Shown in pieces: positions 10,832-25,800 of a DNA stretch of 64,000 nucleotides. Source of the stretch: Melitaea cinxia (lineage: Eukaryota > Arthropoda > Insecta > Lepidoptera > Nymphalidae); contig NC_059396.1 of the NCBI RefSeq assembly GCF_905220565.1, forward strand, positions 10,451,206 through 10,515,205, in the 5' to 3' direction. Below the pieces are notes generated by a model, which was not told the origin of the DNA, made no database searches, and saw only the letters and a program-made list of their open reading frames with translations. Made by a program: the position numbers and the translations under genes. Numbering within the stretch: the stretch's first letter is position 1; every line of letters begins with the position of its first letter.

Positions 10832-13800
10832 CTAGGCCGACAAACAAGCTTACCTGATGATAAGCGACGACCATAGCTTATAGACGCCTGCAACACCAGA
10901 AGTATCGCAAGTGCGTTGCTGACTCTATCCCCAAATCCCCCCAGGAGCTCTTGTCACCTTACTAACCAATAGGAACACAAAACTGCTTGAAATCAGTATT
11001 ATTTAGCTGTAATCTTCTGTAAGGTCGAGATACTTCCCCAGTTCAGCTGTTCCATATTTGAGCAGGAAATTTCCTGATGTTCCTGCCTACCTCAGTTAAA
11101 ACTAACCCCATTGTATAATATATATACATTATACAATATTTGCTACCCCATTCACTTCCTTGGGAGTTTCTTCATATAAAAATATATAGTGTAAACCTAA
11201 ATTACCTTGTATGTTCTGATTGAAAGTTTGTTCCGTTTGGTGACAGGGCTATTCTCGAGTAACGTGTTAACAATACTAAAGACTTGCTGCATTACTGCAT
11301 CTTGTCTTAAATCGTCCTTCCCCTATGATAAAACATTCACTTTATATCCTGATCGTACGTAACTTACGATTAGTATGTAAATGTATTATATAGGTATCGT
11401 TATTAAATTAATATGATTTAAATACATTTTTGAATTTATACCTTTATAAGTAGAATTCTCTTCTTCCCATCAGAACTTAAGCAAGATATCTTTTTAGGGT
11501 AATTAATACCACCGACTAGCTCAAACACATTATCAAATGATATTATTGCTAAAAGAAAAATAAAACGTATATATAATTAGCATAAAGTCCAAAATGTGTT
11601 TATAAATATAATATCCATATTAAAATTTAATTTTAATTTAATTTTTAAGTGAAAACTTAGTGCATGCATACAGATAAATATCAGATTGAGGACTACAATG
11701 CTATGGTTTGATTTAGAAAAACTTAAGCATTGTTGTGTGATGTTGAGAACCAACAAATATAAATAAACTTACAATTGAAGCGCGAATAATCACAGTCACT
11801 TCGAACAGGGATCGTATCAGTGGGGATAGAAATGTCATTTAGATCCCGAAGTTTGGCAATCGCTTGTGCTTTTGGTACTGCTTGCGGTTTCAAGTCCTTC
11901 GACGGTGGGACATAATAAGCGAAACTTATTATAGCTGGAATGTAATTTCATAATTTTTCATTTACATAATAAATAACAAATAAACTGAGACAATTGACTT
12001 TATTAATTCAGTCAAAGTCAACCTTGAATTTGATGGAAGTCATTAGATCGGATAATTGTTGTATGTATGTAAAAACAAATCGTAGTTTACAATCCTTAAG
12101 GCACTTCTGATATAGAAAAATAATCTCGCGATTAGGAACCGACAAGTACCACAAAAGGAAGTATCTTTACTAAATATAATTTGATCCACTTTAACAAGGC
12201 TCTTACGGTTAGGCATAGGCCTCTTTCTCCATGTAAGAGAATGATTTGAGCTTAATCCACCACGCTGCTCCACTACTAGTTGTCGCATATATTACGTATT
12301 ATTAGTTATAATCGCTACAAGGTATTTATGATAACAACCGGGACCGATAGTATAACGTGCTCTCCGAGGCACGTGGAGAGACAAGGACAGACATCCAAAC
12401 GGGAAACAAATATTTGAGCAAATACAAATGTCAATCCCGAGCGCGAATCGAACCCTCAAACCACAGGTTTCTAAGGCGCCTACATGCACTACTACATCAG
12501 AGCGGTCGTTCTCATAAAACTCTAAAAATCTTTTATTAGTTATATATTTAATAAAACGTCAACCGCGTTGTAAGATTCCTGTTAAAATATGTACACCAAC
12601 TCCTCTACTACACGAAGTAGTTTTTTTATAAAAAGAGGGTGCGAGTATCCAAGACGGTGGCACCGTACCGTCGCAGAGGTTCTCGGTCTGCGCTACGCCA
12701 CGCGCTAGAGGCCGGCGCCGCGCCAGCTCGTGTAAGAGCGAGGCGGCCGCCCCGCCCGCCCCGGCCGCCCCGCCCGCCCCGGCCGCCCCGCCCGCCCCGG
12801 CCGCCCCGCCCGCCCCGCCCGCCCCGCCCGCCCCGCCCGGTTCTGCCGCCGCCCCGGACATCTCGGCCGCCGCACCCGCCTCGCTCGCCTCGCCGAAGCA
12901 TTTATCCTTTTCTGAGTTTTTCAAACTGAACAGAAGCGGCAGCGTGTGGTGAGGGTGATCGGTCGCACACCTTTCTAACAAAAAATTAAACACAATTTAA
13001 TAACTTCATCGTCAACTTGTCTTTAAATAAAAAAAAAAAAAAAAAAAAAAAACGGTAAAGTCCTGTCATGCGAATGTAATTTTTCATTCCATAAGATCCT
13101 TGTAAACTTTAAACAAGAAAACTTAAAAAAATCAGCCGAATCTGTCCACATGCTTTCAAATTTAGCGCACTTACACGCTTCAGCCTGTAATATCCCACTA
13201 CTGGGCATAGGCCTCTTTCCCCATGTAGGAGAAGGATCAGAGCTTAATCCACCATGCTGCTCCAATACAGGTTGGCGGATATATTCCCTACTATGAGTAA
13301 GAATCGCTATCAGGTGTACATGATAACAACCAGGACCGACGGCTTAACGTGCCCTCCGAGGTACGGTGGGGAGACCCACAAGGACTGCACAAACACCCAG
13401 ACCAAAGCAAACACCTGTATGGCCAATACAAATGATTGTCATGTGCGGGGATCGAACCCGCAAGCGCCAGCGCAACAGGTACAATTCATGGCTGTAACCG
13501 TAGCGCCAACGCGGCGTCACTTAGCACTTAGCGATTCATTATTAATTATACAAATTGTTATAAACTTACTCATAATTTGTCGCAAATATTCAGCAAACGC
13601 GGTATTTTCTTTAGAGATCCGCGGCGCCAACTGCGGTAATACGGTGATGAACTTCCAGGATGGTATCTCTCGGAGCAAATGTCCAAAGCTCCCGTGCTCT
13701 TCATCCGCAAAGTCAAGATCAGGGTTGTCTAGCCATAGTGAAATAACCCGAAAGATGGACAAATTATTTTCATCGCTCTGTTTTAGAGATAATAAATAAT

Positions 13801-16800
13801 ACCTGAAAAAATAAACAAACAACAAATAAGTTTCAGCATCGAAGAAATAAGGAAATATTTTAAAAATCATATTATGATAAAGATAATTTACAATTATTTA
13901 TGACATATAAATATTGAAGTAAAATAATTTTGTAATAAGCATAACGTAATATTTTTATATTTAGTTTACAAAAATTAGGAGGTTCTAGTACCTCATAGCT
14001 AACTTTAGAAAACTTTCTTTTTCTGCCTTTGTGTTGATAATTTCTGCTTCGTCCAGCTCTCCAAAGACATTATTAACGCGATATTTGGCTTGAATAACCG
14101 CTCTCTCTTCACGCCTACGAACATAAAATCTTATAGTAATATTTACTATTCTTCTGTAAGAATCTACATGAATGATAATGTATTATGACATTATTGCACC
14201 TTAATTTACCAAGGCTGTATTACCTAGCAAAAGATTGCTGCGAAGTTTTCAACGACGCCGCAGTTCCTTTCATATTTTCCACACATTTCACTTTATTTTC
14301 GAATACAGATGATTTCATATACGAAACTACCTGTAAAATATATATATAAAAAAACATGTAGCAAAGCTAAACTATTTTTAAAGTACAATCTCTTTGACTT
14401 ACCTGTTTATATTCGGCGTCAGCGAATTTCGCAATATCATAATAAACTTTTAAGCGAGTATCTTCGTCATCGTTGGAACTTAGTTCTTTAAGACTCTTCT
14501 CCAAATATTTGTGTATTATGTCACGCGCTGTTTCACGCTTAGATTCTGCCATCCAAAGACCATATTGTCTGTTAAAAAACCAGTGACCATTATTCGACCC
14601 GCCACGCAAGATTTTTGATTTACCAAAAAGTATATGAAAATTTGTTTAATACATATTTAGAATTGTTTTTTAACCACAACAATAGTAAAAACTTTTTGTA
14701 CCTTAAAGACATTGCAGAAAGCTTAACGTCATCAGAATCTTGTGTTATAATACTGTGAAGCAAAGATAAAGCAATGTCTTTGTGGTCCTTAGCCCACGAC
14801 ACTTGACTTTCTAAAAGGGCTACCCTCTTAGAGGTTTCGAGGTTCTTTACCGTTGCTACAATACGCTGAGCCATTTGTATTCTATTATTTGTCAACCCCA
14901 ATTCTAGAAGCAAAGATATGATTTATTTTTTTAATAAATTACATATTCGCCAGTATATAGAATTAATATACTTTATATTTTATTATATACATACCCGCAT
15001 ATTGCAATTGTAAGTTATTAATCTGCAAGTAATTCGTTGAGTCAACTTTTGCAATTTGCTCAAGTATCAAACTTCTTTGAGAAACAATTGCTTCAAGATG
15101 TTTAAAATCGTTAAAAATAGGGATTTTCTCGAGTCCCCACTCCTCAATTAATTCAGACAATGGTTTTTTGTCACATCTTACTAAAAAATAAGACTCGATA
15201 TCGCGGAATAGATGTAAATTTGCGATAATTTTGTAAAGATTTTGACAATTCTCCATATTTAAACTCTGACAAAGTCTCGCTACAGCTAATTTGGCTCTAT
15301 TAAGAGGTAACTGCAGTTTATAGGTGACTTCCGCTGAAGTTTGGATATTAATACAATCCTTGAGACAAGCGTAACGCATAGCTTTAATGACTGAATCCTG
15401 ATCATAAATGCCTATTTTGGATTTCTCTTCAAGCTCAGCAGTGTCGACAAAATTAGACCAATCTCCTAAAAAATATATCTAATGTAAAGATTCTATCTTT
15501 TCATAAAAGTTTTTAGCCACAGATGTCAATTAAATACTTACCGAGGTAGGAGAGACAATCGTATTTAATGTCGTCGAGTTTATCATTTTCAGGGTAAGAC
15601 TTAATGTACTGTAATGCAAGATGATGCATTCCAGACTTATGCAAGGAAGAGACGGTACCGTACACAAGCTCGTCGTTCGTTCCCCGCGACAGGGCGATGT
15701 CATACAATAGTAATGCATCGGTAAATTGTCCTGTATTAATTAGATGTTTGCGTTTTTCCTGATCACTCGTCAAGTGAGCGATACCACAGCCGTCTACAGC
15801 ATCCATTTCTCCTATCTCCACATAACACTGAAATCAATTACTATAGCTATTATCATTTGTTATTTAGAAATTTGATTTTGTACAATAATCAAGAAATGTC
15901 GACACTGGTATAAGTTTTTTATGAAGTTTTAAACTTTCAACTTTATTTATCCCATTGAAAACTTACTTATGATTACCAAACATTAACGTAAATCTTGTGA
16001 AACTAATAATTTGAAACGAAAAATAAAATTAAGTCTAAACAAATGTAAATAGCTTGCAAGTAGCCTTAAATTAAAATTAATGCCATGACTAAAATTTATC
16101 AAACATCTACGGCACCTTACACAGCTTGCAGCACAAGGATTAGGACATTTCGACATAGATAAACATGCACATAATGCGTATTGTGGTATTGCGTACCGTG
16201 TGACTGAGATAATTGTATGTAAGTTTATTACAATATAACTGCACCACCTACCCGATCCTCAAATAAATAGTATTCAATCCTATTTCGGGTTGTCTGGAAG
16301 AAATGGCTAACTAGCCATAAGACCGCCTCTTGTACTACACATTCTTAAGTTGTCTGTCTTATTATTATTTTGTATTTGCATATTGTGGTGTACAATAAAG
16401 AGTAAATAAATAAATAAATAAATATTAGTAAGGCTAGAAACGTAGCATACACACTTAACTATGATTTTTTTTTTAAAGTCGGCAACCAATTGCAGGGCTC
16501 TTCTGATGGTAAGCGACTACCGTAGCGTCGCCGACCCAATTCTCTCCCGGAAGGGTGTACCCAGGAGCTCGGGCCGCCTCACTCGCCAAAACACGACACC
16601 GCTCGACAGCAGTGGTCTGTCGCCGTGATCGTCTGTACGGTTCGGGTACGTTCTCAGTCGGGCAGCTCCAGATTCTTGGCAAGACACTGCCAGCTGTGCC
16701 GGCCCTCCAGATGAAGTGAAGAGATACCTGTCTGAAGATGGCGCGCACGCGGTCGTGCTCGGCGCGCGGCGCTTGCTCGGCGAGGGCCCGCTCGCCGTGG

Positions 16801-19800
16801 TAGAGCGCGGCCCAGGGCCGGCCCGCGCGCGCCGCGCAGCCGCACAGCGCCGCGCCGCGCAGCCGCACGCCCGCGCCCGCGCCGCGCCCGCTGCGCACGC
16901 ACACACACTGTACACTCTACCGCGCGTCCATACCGTTACGAGCTATTGTCGTGTGCGTTTTATTTATGTTCCTCACTTTTGTCCGAATTTCAAAACGGCT
17001 CATTGATTAACTAAGAAACCCGATGAGTGGAAAATTTTCCCCGCAAACGTTTCTTTGCCATATATGTTATTAACCCGCTTAACCCCCCCCCCCCCTTTAT
17101 AACTTAGGGGTATGAAAAACAGATGTTGGCCGATTCTCAGACCTACCCGATATGCCCACAAAATTTTATTAAAATCGGTCGAGCCGTTTCGGAGGAGTTC
17201 AATGTTTAACACCATGACACGAGAATTTTATATATTAGAGATACACTATATTAAAAATTTAATAAAATACATCAAAACTACTTTAATTTTGTTAAGCAAT
17301 ATTGTTTCTTGTCTTAATTGGAAGCCGGGGCCGAATCTCACCTTGTCGTTTTGTATTGCTTCTGTTGTATTCGTATAAAATTTACTACATCTAGCAAATA
17401 TTCGATTATAATCTTGTAATCGCTTTCCAATTTCGACGATTTTTTACAAACACTACTGACCATGCTGCTTTCGAAATTTGAATCATAACTCAAATCCCAC
17501 ATGTATTTAAAAACATGGTTCAATTGTTCTCCGAAAACATCTGTGTGTATATCTTTCGAATAATAAACTATTAATCCAAATACAGCTGGCATAATGTTTC
17601 GAGCAAACTGGGGCTAAAATATGATTTAAAATATAAGAATCTAATACTTAACAAATAATAATAAATATCTTATAACATATACACGCACGATCATCTGTCC
17701 CTAACATTAGCAACTGAATGCTTATGTTATAGGTAACTGCTGCTAATATACAAAAAAATTAAAAATATATATATTACTGTCGCTGTCGTAAGAGGCGACT
17801 AAGGGATAACACAGTTCCGCTACCACCTTGGAACTTATAAAGCTGACCGGTGACGGGATAACCATCCAACTGCTGGCTTTGAAATATACAGGCCGAAGAC
17901 GGGCAGCAGCGTCTTCGGTGCGACAAAGCCAGCCCTGTGGTCACCAATCCGCCTGCCCAGCGTGGCGACTATGGGCAAAACACATGAGTTTACGTTATTT
18001 TTGGCGTAAACTTGTGGAGGCCTATGTCCAGCAGTGGACTGTATAGGCTGTAATGATGATATTTTTACTATTAACTTTTGACAGAACGAAGTCTGTCCGG
18101 GCAGCTAATAAATAAATACAAATAATACACACCGAATCAATTGAAAATCGAACCCACGACCCCAGAGGAGAAAGCGTGACCACTACAAACTGCCCCAACG
18201 TGCTAGTTGTTTCAATGTAAAATAATCAACAAAAACAGTGCCAAATTTAGTGAAAATACGTTTAGAATTTTAGATAGTTAAATTAATTTTTACCTTGGCT
18301 GAGCAAACCGCACTTAAAGGCTTCAAATAATTAGTAGAAGACGTGATCATATCCAACAAGGCCAAAGTTATTCGAGTGATCCACTCTGTATGCCCTTCCT
18401 TTTCATAAGGTACCCAATATTCAATGGCATTATATTTATCAAACTTAGCATTATCGATTTTGTACTCGGCGTAGTTTTCGCAATCTGTTGACATTAGTGA
18501 TTTCAATATTGCCTTATCGAAGTTCGCTTTATCTGCAACATATCACACATAATCATTACTGAGGACATGCGAGCTAATTGGTTTTTAACCAATCCCACAA
18601 AAGTAGAAGGTTCTCAATTTGATTGTATTTCTTTATGTATGTTAGCTCATAACTTTTCACTGATGGTACCGATTTTGATGATTCTTGTTCCGATCGAAAG
18701 CTGATGCTTTTCTTGTGTTCCCAATTTGATGGAGATATAATGGCTACTAATCTAAAAAGATTACTCTAAAAAGATTACTCAAAAATAAATTTTTGAGTAA
18801 TCTTTGATTATATATTCGCGTATTTAATTGACAATTTTTTCGTGTACCGTTGTATCACTTGTCGATGTAATTGAAGTCAGTATTTTTTGTTTCCGAGCAG
18901 ACATACTTAATTTTATTTAGTTTTGATTCATTAACTACTATTTTATTAGTAAGCTGTGCAGTTGTGCCATGTCGATAGAATTTTCATTTGCAACATTTCA
19001 GAGATTTCATTACATCGTCGACGTGTCGTATTACGTTACGTCGAATGAAAAGTCATGTCATTTTAAAGTTAACTAAAAAATATTTAAACAAACGCTAAAC
19101 TTTCAATAAATATCAAAAGATTTCTTACCCAGTGCTTCTTTACCATCACGGAACTTAAAAAGTTGATTCAAAGCCTTCGTAATATTATTACTAACATTTG
19201 GGTCTTCATCAAAAAGATGCTGAGTTAGAGATAATAAGACTGATGTAGCGAAATATTGTTTTGGATTTAAATCTCTTATTAGTCTTGTATCTGCAGGCGA
19301 GACGGTCACTAGAGTTTTCATATCGTAAGCACCAATTTCCGCTAAACAATTACATGCTTCCACGATTATCTGCAAATAAAACATACTTTATTAACCGACT
19401 TCAAAAAAGGAGGAGGTTTCTCAATTCGACCGTATATTTATATATATATATGTATGTATGTCGGGGTAACTTCCTAGTTTATGAACCGATTTTGATAAAA
19501 AAAAAAATTGTTGGAAAAGAGATATCCCTGGTGTGGTACCATGACAAGGAAATCAGGATCAGATCATAGAAACTCTCGAAAATTCGCATAGCTTTTTACT
19601 GGATGTACCGATTTTGATGATTTATCATGTGGTCACATTTAAATTTCATCAAGATCTGATTACAACATTTGGAGTAATCTTTGATACTGCGTATTTTACT
19701 TAACTATTTTTTCGTCTACCTACGTTTTATTACTTGTCGATATAATTGATGTCGGCCTGCAAACACAATTATTACTAGACAACTGCACTATTCTAGGAAG

Positions 19801-22800
19801 GTTTTTGTGAACATAATAATTAAAATATTTCAGATTTAAAATCTTTGATTAGTACCTTTTCATCAGTTTCATTTCTCAATAAGTTTGTTAATGCAAAAAC
19901 AACTTTGTGTATTAAACTATCTTCACAGTCTTCTGAGAATCCTTTCGGATTTAAGCCTGTATAAAGTTCATTTACAAATCCTTTGTTGTGTTTCAAAAAT
20001 TGGTACATTTTAGATAAGGTGTTTCCGCTGAAAAATAGTGGATATATTATGTAATGGAAATTATATAATTACTTAGCTTGATAACATTTGCAATTCTTCA
20101 TAAATACCTTGCGTTTGATAAACTCAATAAATATGTTTTAAGTTCGTTTAAAAATTGTAGTTTGGATGAATTAGAAGTAATATTCACATCATCGGATATT
20201 AAGTTTATGTAATCAACTATGTCTACGCTCTCAGTGAAATACTGTTTCAGATCCGTTGTTACATATTTCAGTAAAGGTTCACATTCAGTAAAACCTCTTT
20301 CAATCTTTATATTGAGAATGGAAATCACTTTGGATAGTGTAAGTCGTTGAATATTCTCAACATTATTTGGTGTCTGAGTAAGAATTTTCCTAACTACTAG
20401 TTGTAGTCCTTCTGCAAATATTTTGACTTCCCCCTTATTTTGCGAATCTTTTATTGCATTAGCGAGACTATTACATAAATAGTTGCATAACATTGCATCA
20501 GACGAGTACCCTAAAGGAATATGATCGACAAACGATGTGTACGCATGAAATACCAAAACCTTGAAATCAAAAACTTTTTCACGTAACACATTATTCCACA
20601 ACCTAAAAAGAGTATTGAAAATAAACAATGGTTGATTCTCGCATAAATATTGCATTATATTCCCATCGATTAGCTCCTGAAAAGTAATACGACAAAAATA
20701 AAATAAAAAATACAACTTTTAAGACGTACAATTAAAACGTTAAAAACATTTTATCGAATTACCCCGACAAATTTTAAAATGGCGGAAAAAACACATTTGG
20801 AGTATGTATATGTATCAGGTTTATGAGTGAAGCGTATGTGAAATTGTTCGGAAGCACCAACATGATCGCTCGTATACGTCACAATTAAAAGCAGCAATTC
20901 TCGCAAATTCTCGACAAACAAATTACTCCACCTCTCATTTTTCAAAATGAGTCTCGTCGAATGAAACATTCTTTGCGCACTCTCTGTAATTTTACTACTA
21001 AAGTGCTTCTCTTTTGTCAGCTTATATTTATCGATTACTACGTGAGGTAAACACAATGATATCATATTGCAGAAACACATCTAAAACAACACAAAACAAT
21101 TAGTTATTTCTGATTGTATTATTGTTTATTCCCATATTTTTTTTTTATATAAAATTATAGATATTTTAACAACGACCTTAATCTAAAATGTAGTTTAAGA
21201 AAAATAAAACATACTAATGTTTGGCTTACGTACTTCTATAAGATCTTCGTTAGATTTTCTATTACGATTTTTGAACTGTTTGAAAACATCGCTGTTCTCC
21301 ACAATGCCGTTATGTCGCCACAATACGTCAGTGGTGATGAGCCATTTCATATGCTTTTCAAGAAAATCATCAGCATTCTCAAAACCGAACAAATCTATCG
21401 GCAAATTATCAAAACTTTTATATCTTTTACACCAAAAATCCAAAACTCGTAAAATGTTCATATTCATGTACGCATTGATTTGACTATATGTTACTTTTTG
21501 AGTTAGCAAGTTTAACATTTTCTTAGTCATACTTTTATCCATTGCTTTTTCATTTTGAAATGAAAGTACTTTTATAACAATGTCGTGTATAGAAGATGTT
21601 CTAGTCGTCGCCAAAACATAGTAACAATGTAAGATAGTTGACGTTCTGTTAATTAATTCATCTTTTAGAACATTTTCTTTGTTGTCTGACACCTAAAATG
21701 TGACACAATTATTACCGAGATAAGAAACTTGACCTACATTCAGTGTCCTAACATACGTTATGCCCTAATATACACTTTTATTTAAAAAAAACACACAATA
21801 CAACAATGATAATTCCATAGCTTTTATTACCTTATTTGTCCGTCGTCGATCATTCAATCATCATCATCATCATCGAATCGTATCATTTTTATTAGCGTAT
21901 AAATATTGAAGCTACATTGAGCAGATATTTTTAGATATTTTAATTTAGTGCATTAACGGAAATTCTGGTCTCAAACATTATATGAAAAATAAATAAATAA
22001 CACAAATATGTTACTAACGTTTATCACGAATATTTCTTCCAAGTTTTCTGCTAAACTTTGGACATCTTTATCGTTAAAGTTTCCAGCTACAAGTGTTAAT
22101 AGATGGCAGCAGTACAACCGTATTGCATGATTGTCCCCTTTGAGTTTTTCAATTAAAGCTTGCTCAAAAAAGTTATGCAGGTCAATATTTCGATTATTAT
22201 TGAATTTTAATATTTTTGCTACACATTTATATACCAAAGCTGTAACGGCTGGTGGCATTTTCGAACATCTTTGAAGATATCCTTTTATCATAATGAGACA
22301 ATTTTGTCGCAACACCTCATCATCTTGAGACCAAATCTGTTCAAGCATTCGATCAAGTATCTTAAGTAAGTCACAAGTTGCTTTAGGATTTCTAAACAAA
22401 TCCCTGCACATTACTTGCATTAAATTAAATATTAATTCTGAAATCAAATGTAAAATATAGTAATCATATAATCGCTTCAGCCTGTAATATCCCACTGCTA
22501 GACATAGGCATATTTTCCCATGTAGGAGAAGGATCAGGAGCTTAATCCACCATGCTGCTCCAATGCGGGTTAGCGGATATATTCCTTATTATGAGTAACG
22601 ATCGCTATCAGGTGTACATGATAACAACCGGGACCGACAGCTTAGCGTGCTCTCCGAGGCACGGTGGGGAGACTCACAAGGACTGCACAAACACCCAGAC
22701 TACGGCAAAAATCTGTATGGCCTATACAAATAATAATAATCTTTATTGTACACCACAGTATAAGCGAACAAGTACTTATGCAATAGAAGACGTACAAAGG

Positions 22801-25800
22801 CGGTCTTATTGTTAAAAATGCAATTTTTTCGAGACAACTTTTGAGCATAGCAAGCGATAAAGTAGAAGCGGTTAGGAATTGTACAAAGAGGAACGCTGCT
22901 GGCGCTCATACAGGTAACTGTGAAACCAGTCAATCACCGATAGTTAAAGAAACCTAACACAAACAATAAAATATCGAAGCCCACAGTGCTAAAGGCATTA
23001 ATTACTAAAATTTAGTAAAGCCAAGACCGTAAGCTTTCGGTCTTATATCGCCAGAAATTTTTACGAATGCTGTAAGTCCGTGCTTGCGTTACCCTTACAG
23101 AAACCGGACTGATACGGATTTAGGAGATTATTAGAGGAAAGGAATAATGATAGATGTTGATGTGCAAGACGCACGAAAATCTTTAACAAAAAACGCAGGA
23201 TTGTAATTGAGCGATATTCGGAAAATATAGAGGGATTAGGTTTTTCGGTAGGGGGAATAATTTGAGCGTCTTTCCAGCTGGAAAGAATGGTATTGGAATT
23301 GAAGGGTTGGTTAAAAACTTGAGTTATAACAGGAACAACGTAGTCTATAAAAATTAACAGAATTCAAAATTTGGAAAGTCGAAAGAAGTACTTGAGGCTT
23401 AAAGATTACTAAGCGTTTGCGCCTTAGTGGTAAATTGTACTTGCAATCGTGAAGTAATTATTGAGACCATTAAGTCAACAGAATTTGGAGGAACATATTG
23501 CTTGACTTTTCCGCCTCAAAGTGACTTAAGGAATTTCCACACTTTAGCAGAATCTCATAAAAAACACACCATGTTGCAGCGATTTCGAGCCTATTTATAC
23601 TTTTCCCAATTAGTCACACTGGAATTAGTCTTGTACCTTGATTTAACCTTATTTTTTGTTCCTTCAGTGATTTTATATTAGCCATGCAGCAGGAAGATGC
23701 TTTACACGTACCGGGCGAATAGGGGCGTGGCGGTCAAATAATTGCGTAATAAGGCGTAAATTGCGGTGCAGAAGAATTCTTGACTTTGCTTTGGAGGTCG
23801 TACTTTATATGAGAGAAATATGAAATCGTGTTATGTCAATGAATCGGCTGAGCATTGACCATGCTTTTCAACATGGTCAGGTGAAGAAACAAGAATTAAG
23901 TCAAGGAGATGAAAAACAGTTAGGAAAGGACTGAGTAGCTTGCAATGTAAGGATATATGTGGTGGTAGAATTTACGAGGCAACAAAGGCGGGAAGAAGTC
24001 TCTTCGCCCTTCAGCAAGCAGATGTAAAAATCGCCCATTACCACCATATACTGAGGCTTATATAGATCCAAAATACTCTAAAAAGAACGCCTACACGATT
24101 CTTTCAGATTAGTGGCATAATAAATATTACGTATCAAGCTTTGACTATCTTACACCAATATATACACGTAAGATACATGTTTTAGACTTTGGCACTGACA
24201 AAAACCGAGTCAGCATTGAGAGCTACTCATCGTAAAGTTCGATCATCGTCGTCATCGTCATCATCATCATCATCATCATTATCATTCCAGCCTATTGCAA
24301 TCCACTGCTGGACATAGGCCTCCACAAGTTCGCACCAAAAATGCGTGAACTCATGTGTGTTGCCCATAGTCACCACGCTGGGCAGGCGGGTTGGTAACCA
24401 CAGGGTTTGTCGCGCCGAAGACGCTGCTGCCCGTCTTCGGCCTGTGTATTTCAAAGCCAGCAAATGGATGGTTATTCCGCCATCAGTCGATTTTATCGTT
24501 CCAAGATGGTAGTGGAACTGTGTTATCCCTTAGTCGCCTCTTACGACACCCACGGGAAGAGAGCGGATGGCTATATTCTTTAATGCCGTAGCCACACAGC
24601 GTAAAGTTCGATGTGTAATATTTATTGCCGTATCACATGCATCACATTACTAAACATTATTAAAAAGATTCAAATGTATGAGAGTCTAACTCTATTACAA
24701 GATAAACCAAAATTTACCTAAAGGCTGTTGCTCAACTGTGACGTCGTTTAGTATCATAATACATCGAAAGGCACAATCGATTTCAAACTCAGAAGTAAAG
24801 TTGTACAAGTCCTGTTCGAGAATACACTTAGAGATCTCATCGGTGTAGACACTCTGCTTCCTACAGTACGCTGCGAGCAGATATATACAGTTTTGTTTCA
24901 GGCCAATCAAACTGTAGTCTATGTCAGTTTCATAGCAAGTGTCATCTTCGGATTCTATGTCCCGCTTTATGATATCATAGATACAATGAAAACAGTCTCC
25001 ATCGATATGTCTTCGAATTTCAGTAACCAGTAATCGATCATATTCATAAAGTAAAATCTCTTGCAGGCATTTTAAGAGCATGACTTTATCTCGAATTAGT
25101 ACGTCGGATTTCAATGTTTTTGTCAAGGCAGCATACATGTGTTTCAAACAATTTTTAAACACTGAATACACTGACATTATTTTTACATCATCACTTGACT
25201 TTAACTTGTTTTTTAATAGTGAATCCAGGAAAACTGTTAGTTGAGTCACATTTTTTACAAATTCTATACATTTTACATCACCATCTATAAACTTTTGAAG
25301 AATTTTGGACAGCTCTTGCTCTAAATGTGTAAGTATGATATTGTACATTTCATTGTTTATTTCAAGGTTTTCATTTGCCTTTATATTAGTAACGGTCGGC
25401 TGTTTTGTTTCAATATTCTCGAAATCACTATATAATATACCTCTTTCTATATCAAAAAATATATCATCATAAACTTCAAGTTCTGATTGAATATCACATA
25501 ACTGTTTCGTAGGGAAATTCTCGTTACATATTAACCTAATCAAAAACTCTCTGAGAACCGCATTATCAAGTGTCGCCATGTTCTCGGATGCGAGCCAAGT
25601 AAAACATTTTTTTCTTACATCTAGATCACAAAATTTTCTATAAAATTTATAAAAACATATATTTAACGTTTTCAAGCTGTAATCATTCACTGGCATTCCC
25701 TTTTCTAGATACAGTACCACTAAAGGCTGTACATTCTGATATTTTAATGGAACTAAGCTTAATATAACTTGAATAATTGTGTGCATAGCTTTATGTGACG

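Noticed and set aside
12626..12929. Arg/Gly-rich and Pro/Arg-rich collagen-like frames on both strands
   Set aside because: They are other-frame readings of the GC microsatellite inside ATM exon 26; only the Gly/Ala frame links in phase to conserved ATM sequence on both sides.
13430..13525. tRNA gene (intact box B and stem)
   Set aside because: Only part of a tRNA-like head is present, with no full cloverleaf, and the flanking body repeats elsewhere; it is a SINE promoter. The segments near 18150, 32850 and 49415 were rejected for the same reason.
16473..16904. Single 143-codon protein spanning ATM exon 18 and its downstream intron
   Set aside because: The conserved match stops at AIFRQ, where a GT donor lies (16727). 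The rest is intron and repeat.
24227..24463. Protein with an Asp-rich tail
   Set aside because: The Asp run is the (CAT)n microsatellite read in reverse, and the rest is SINE-like repeat B.
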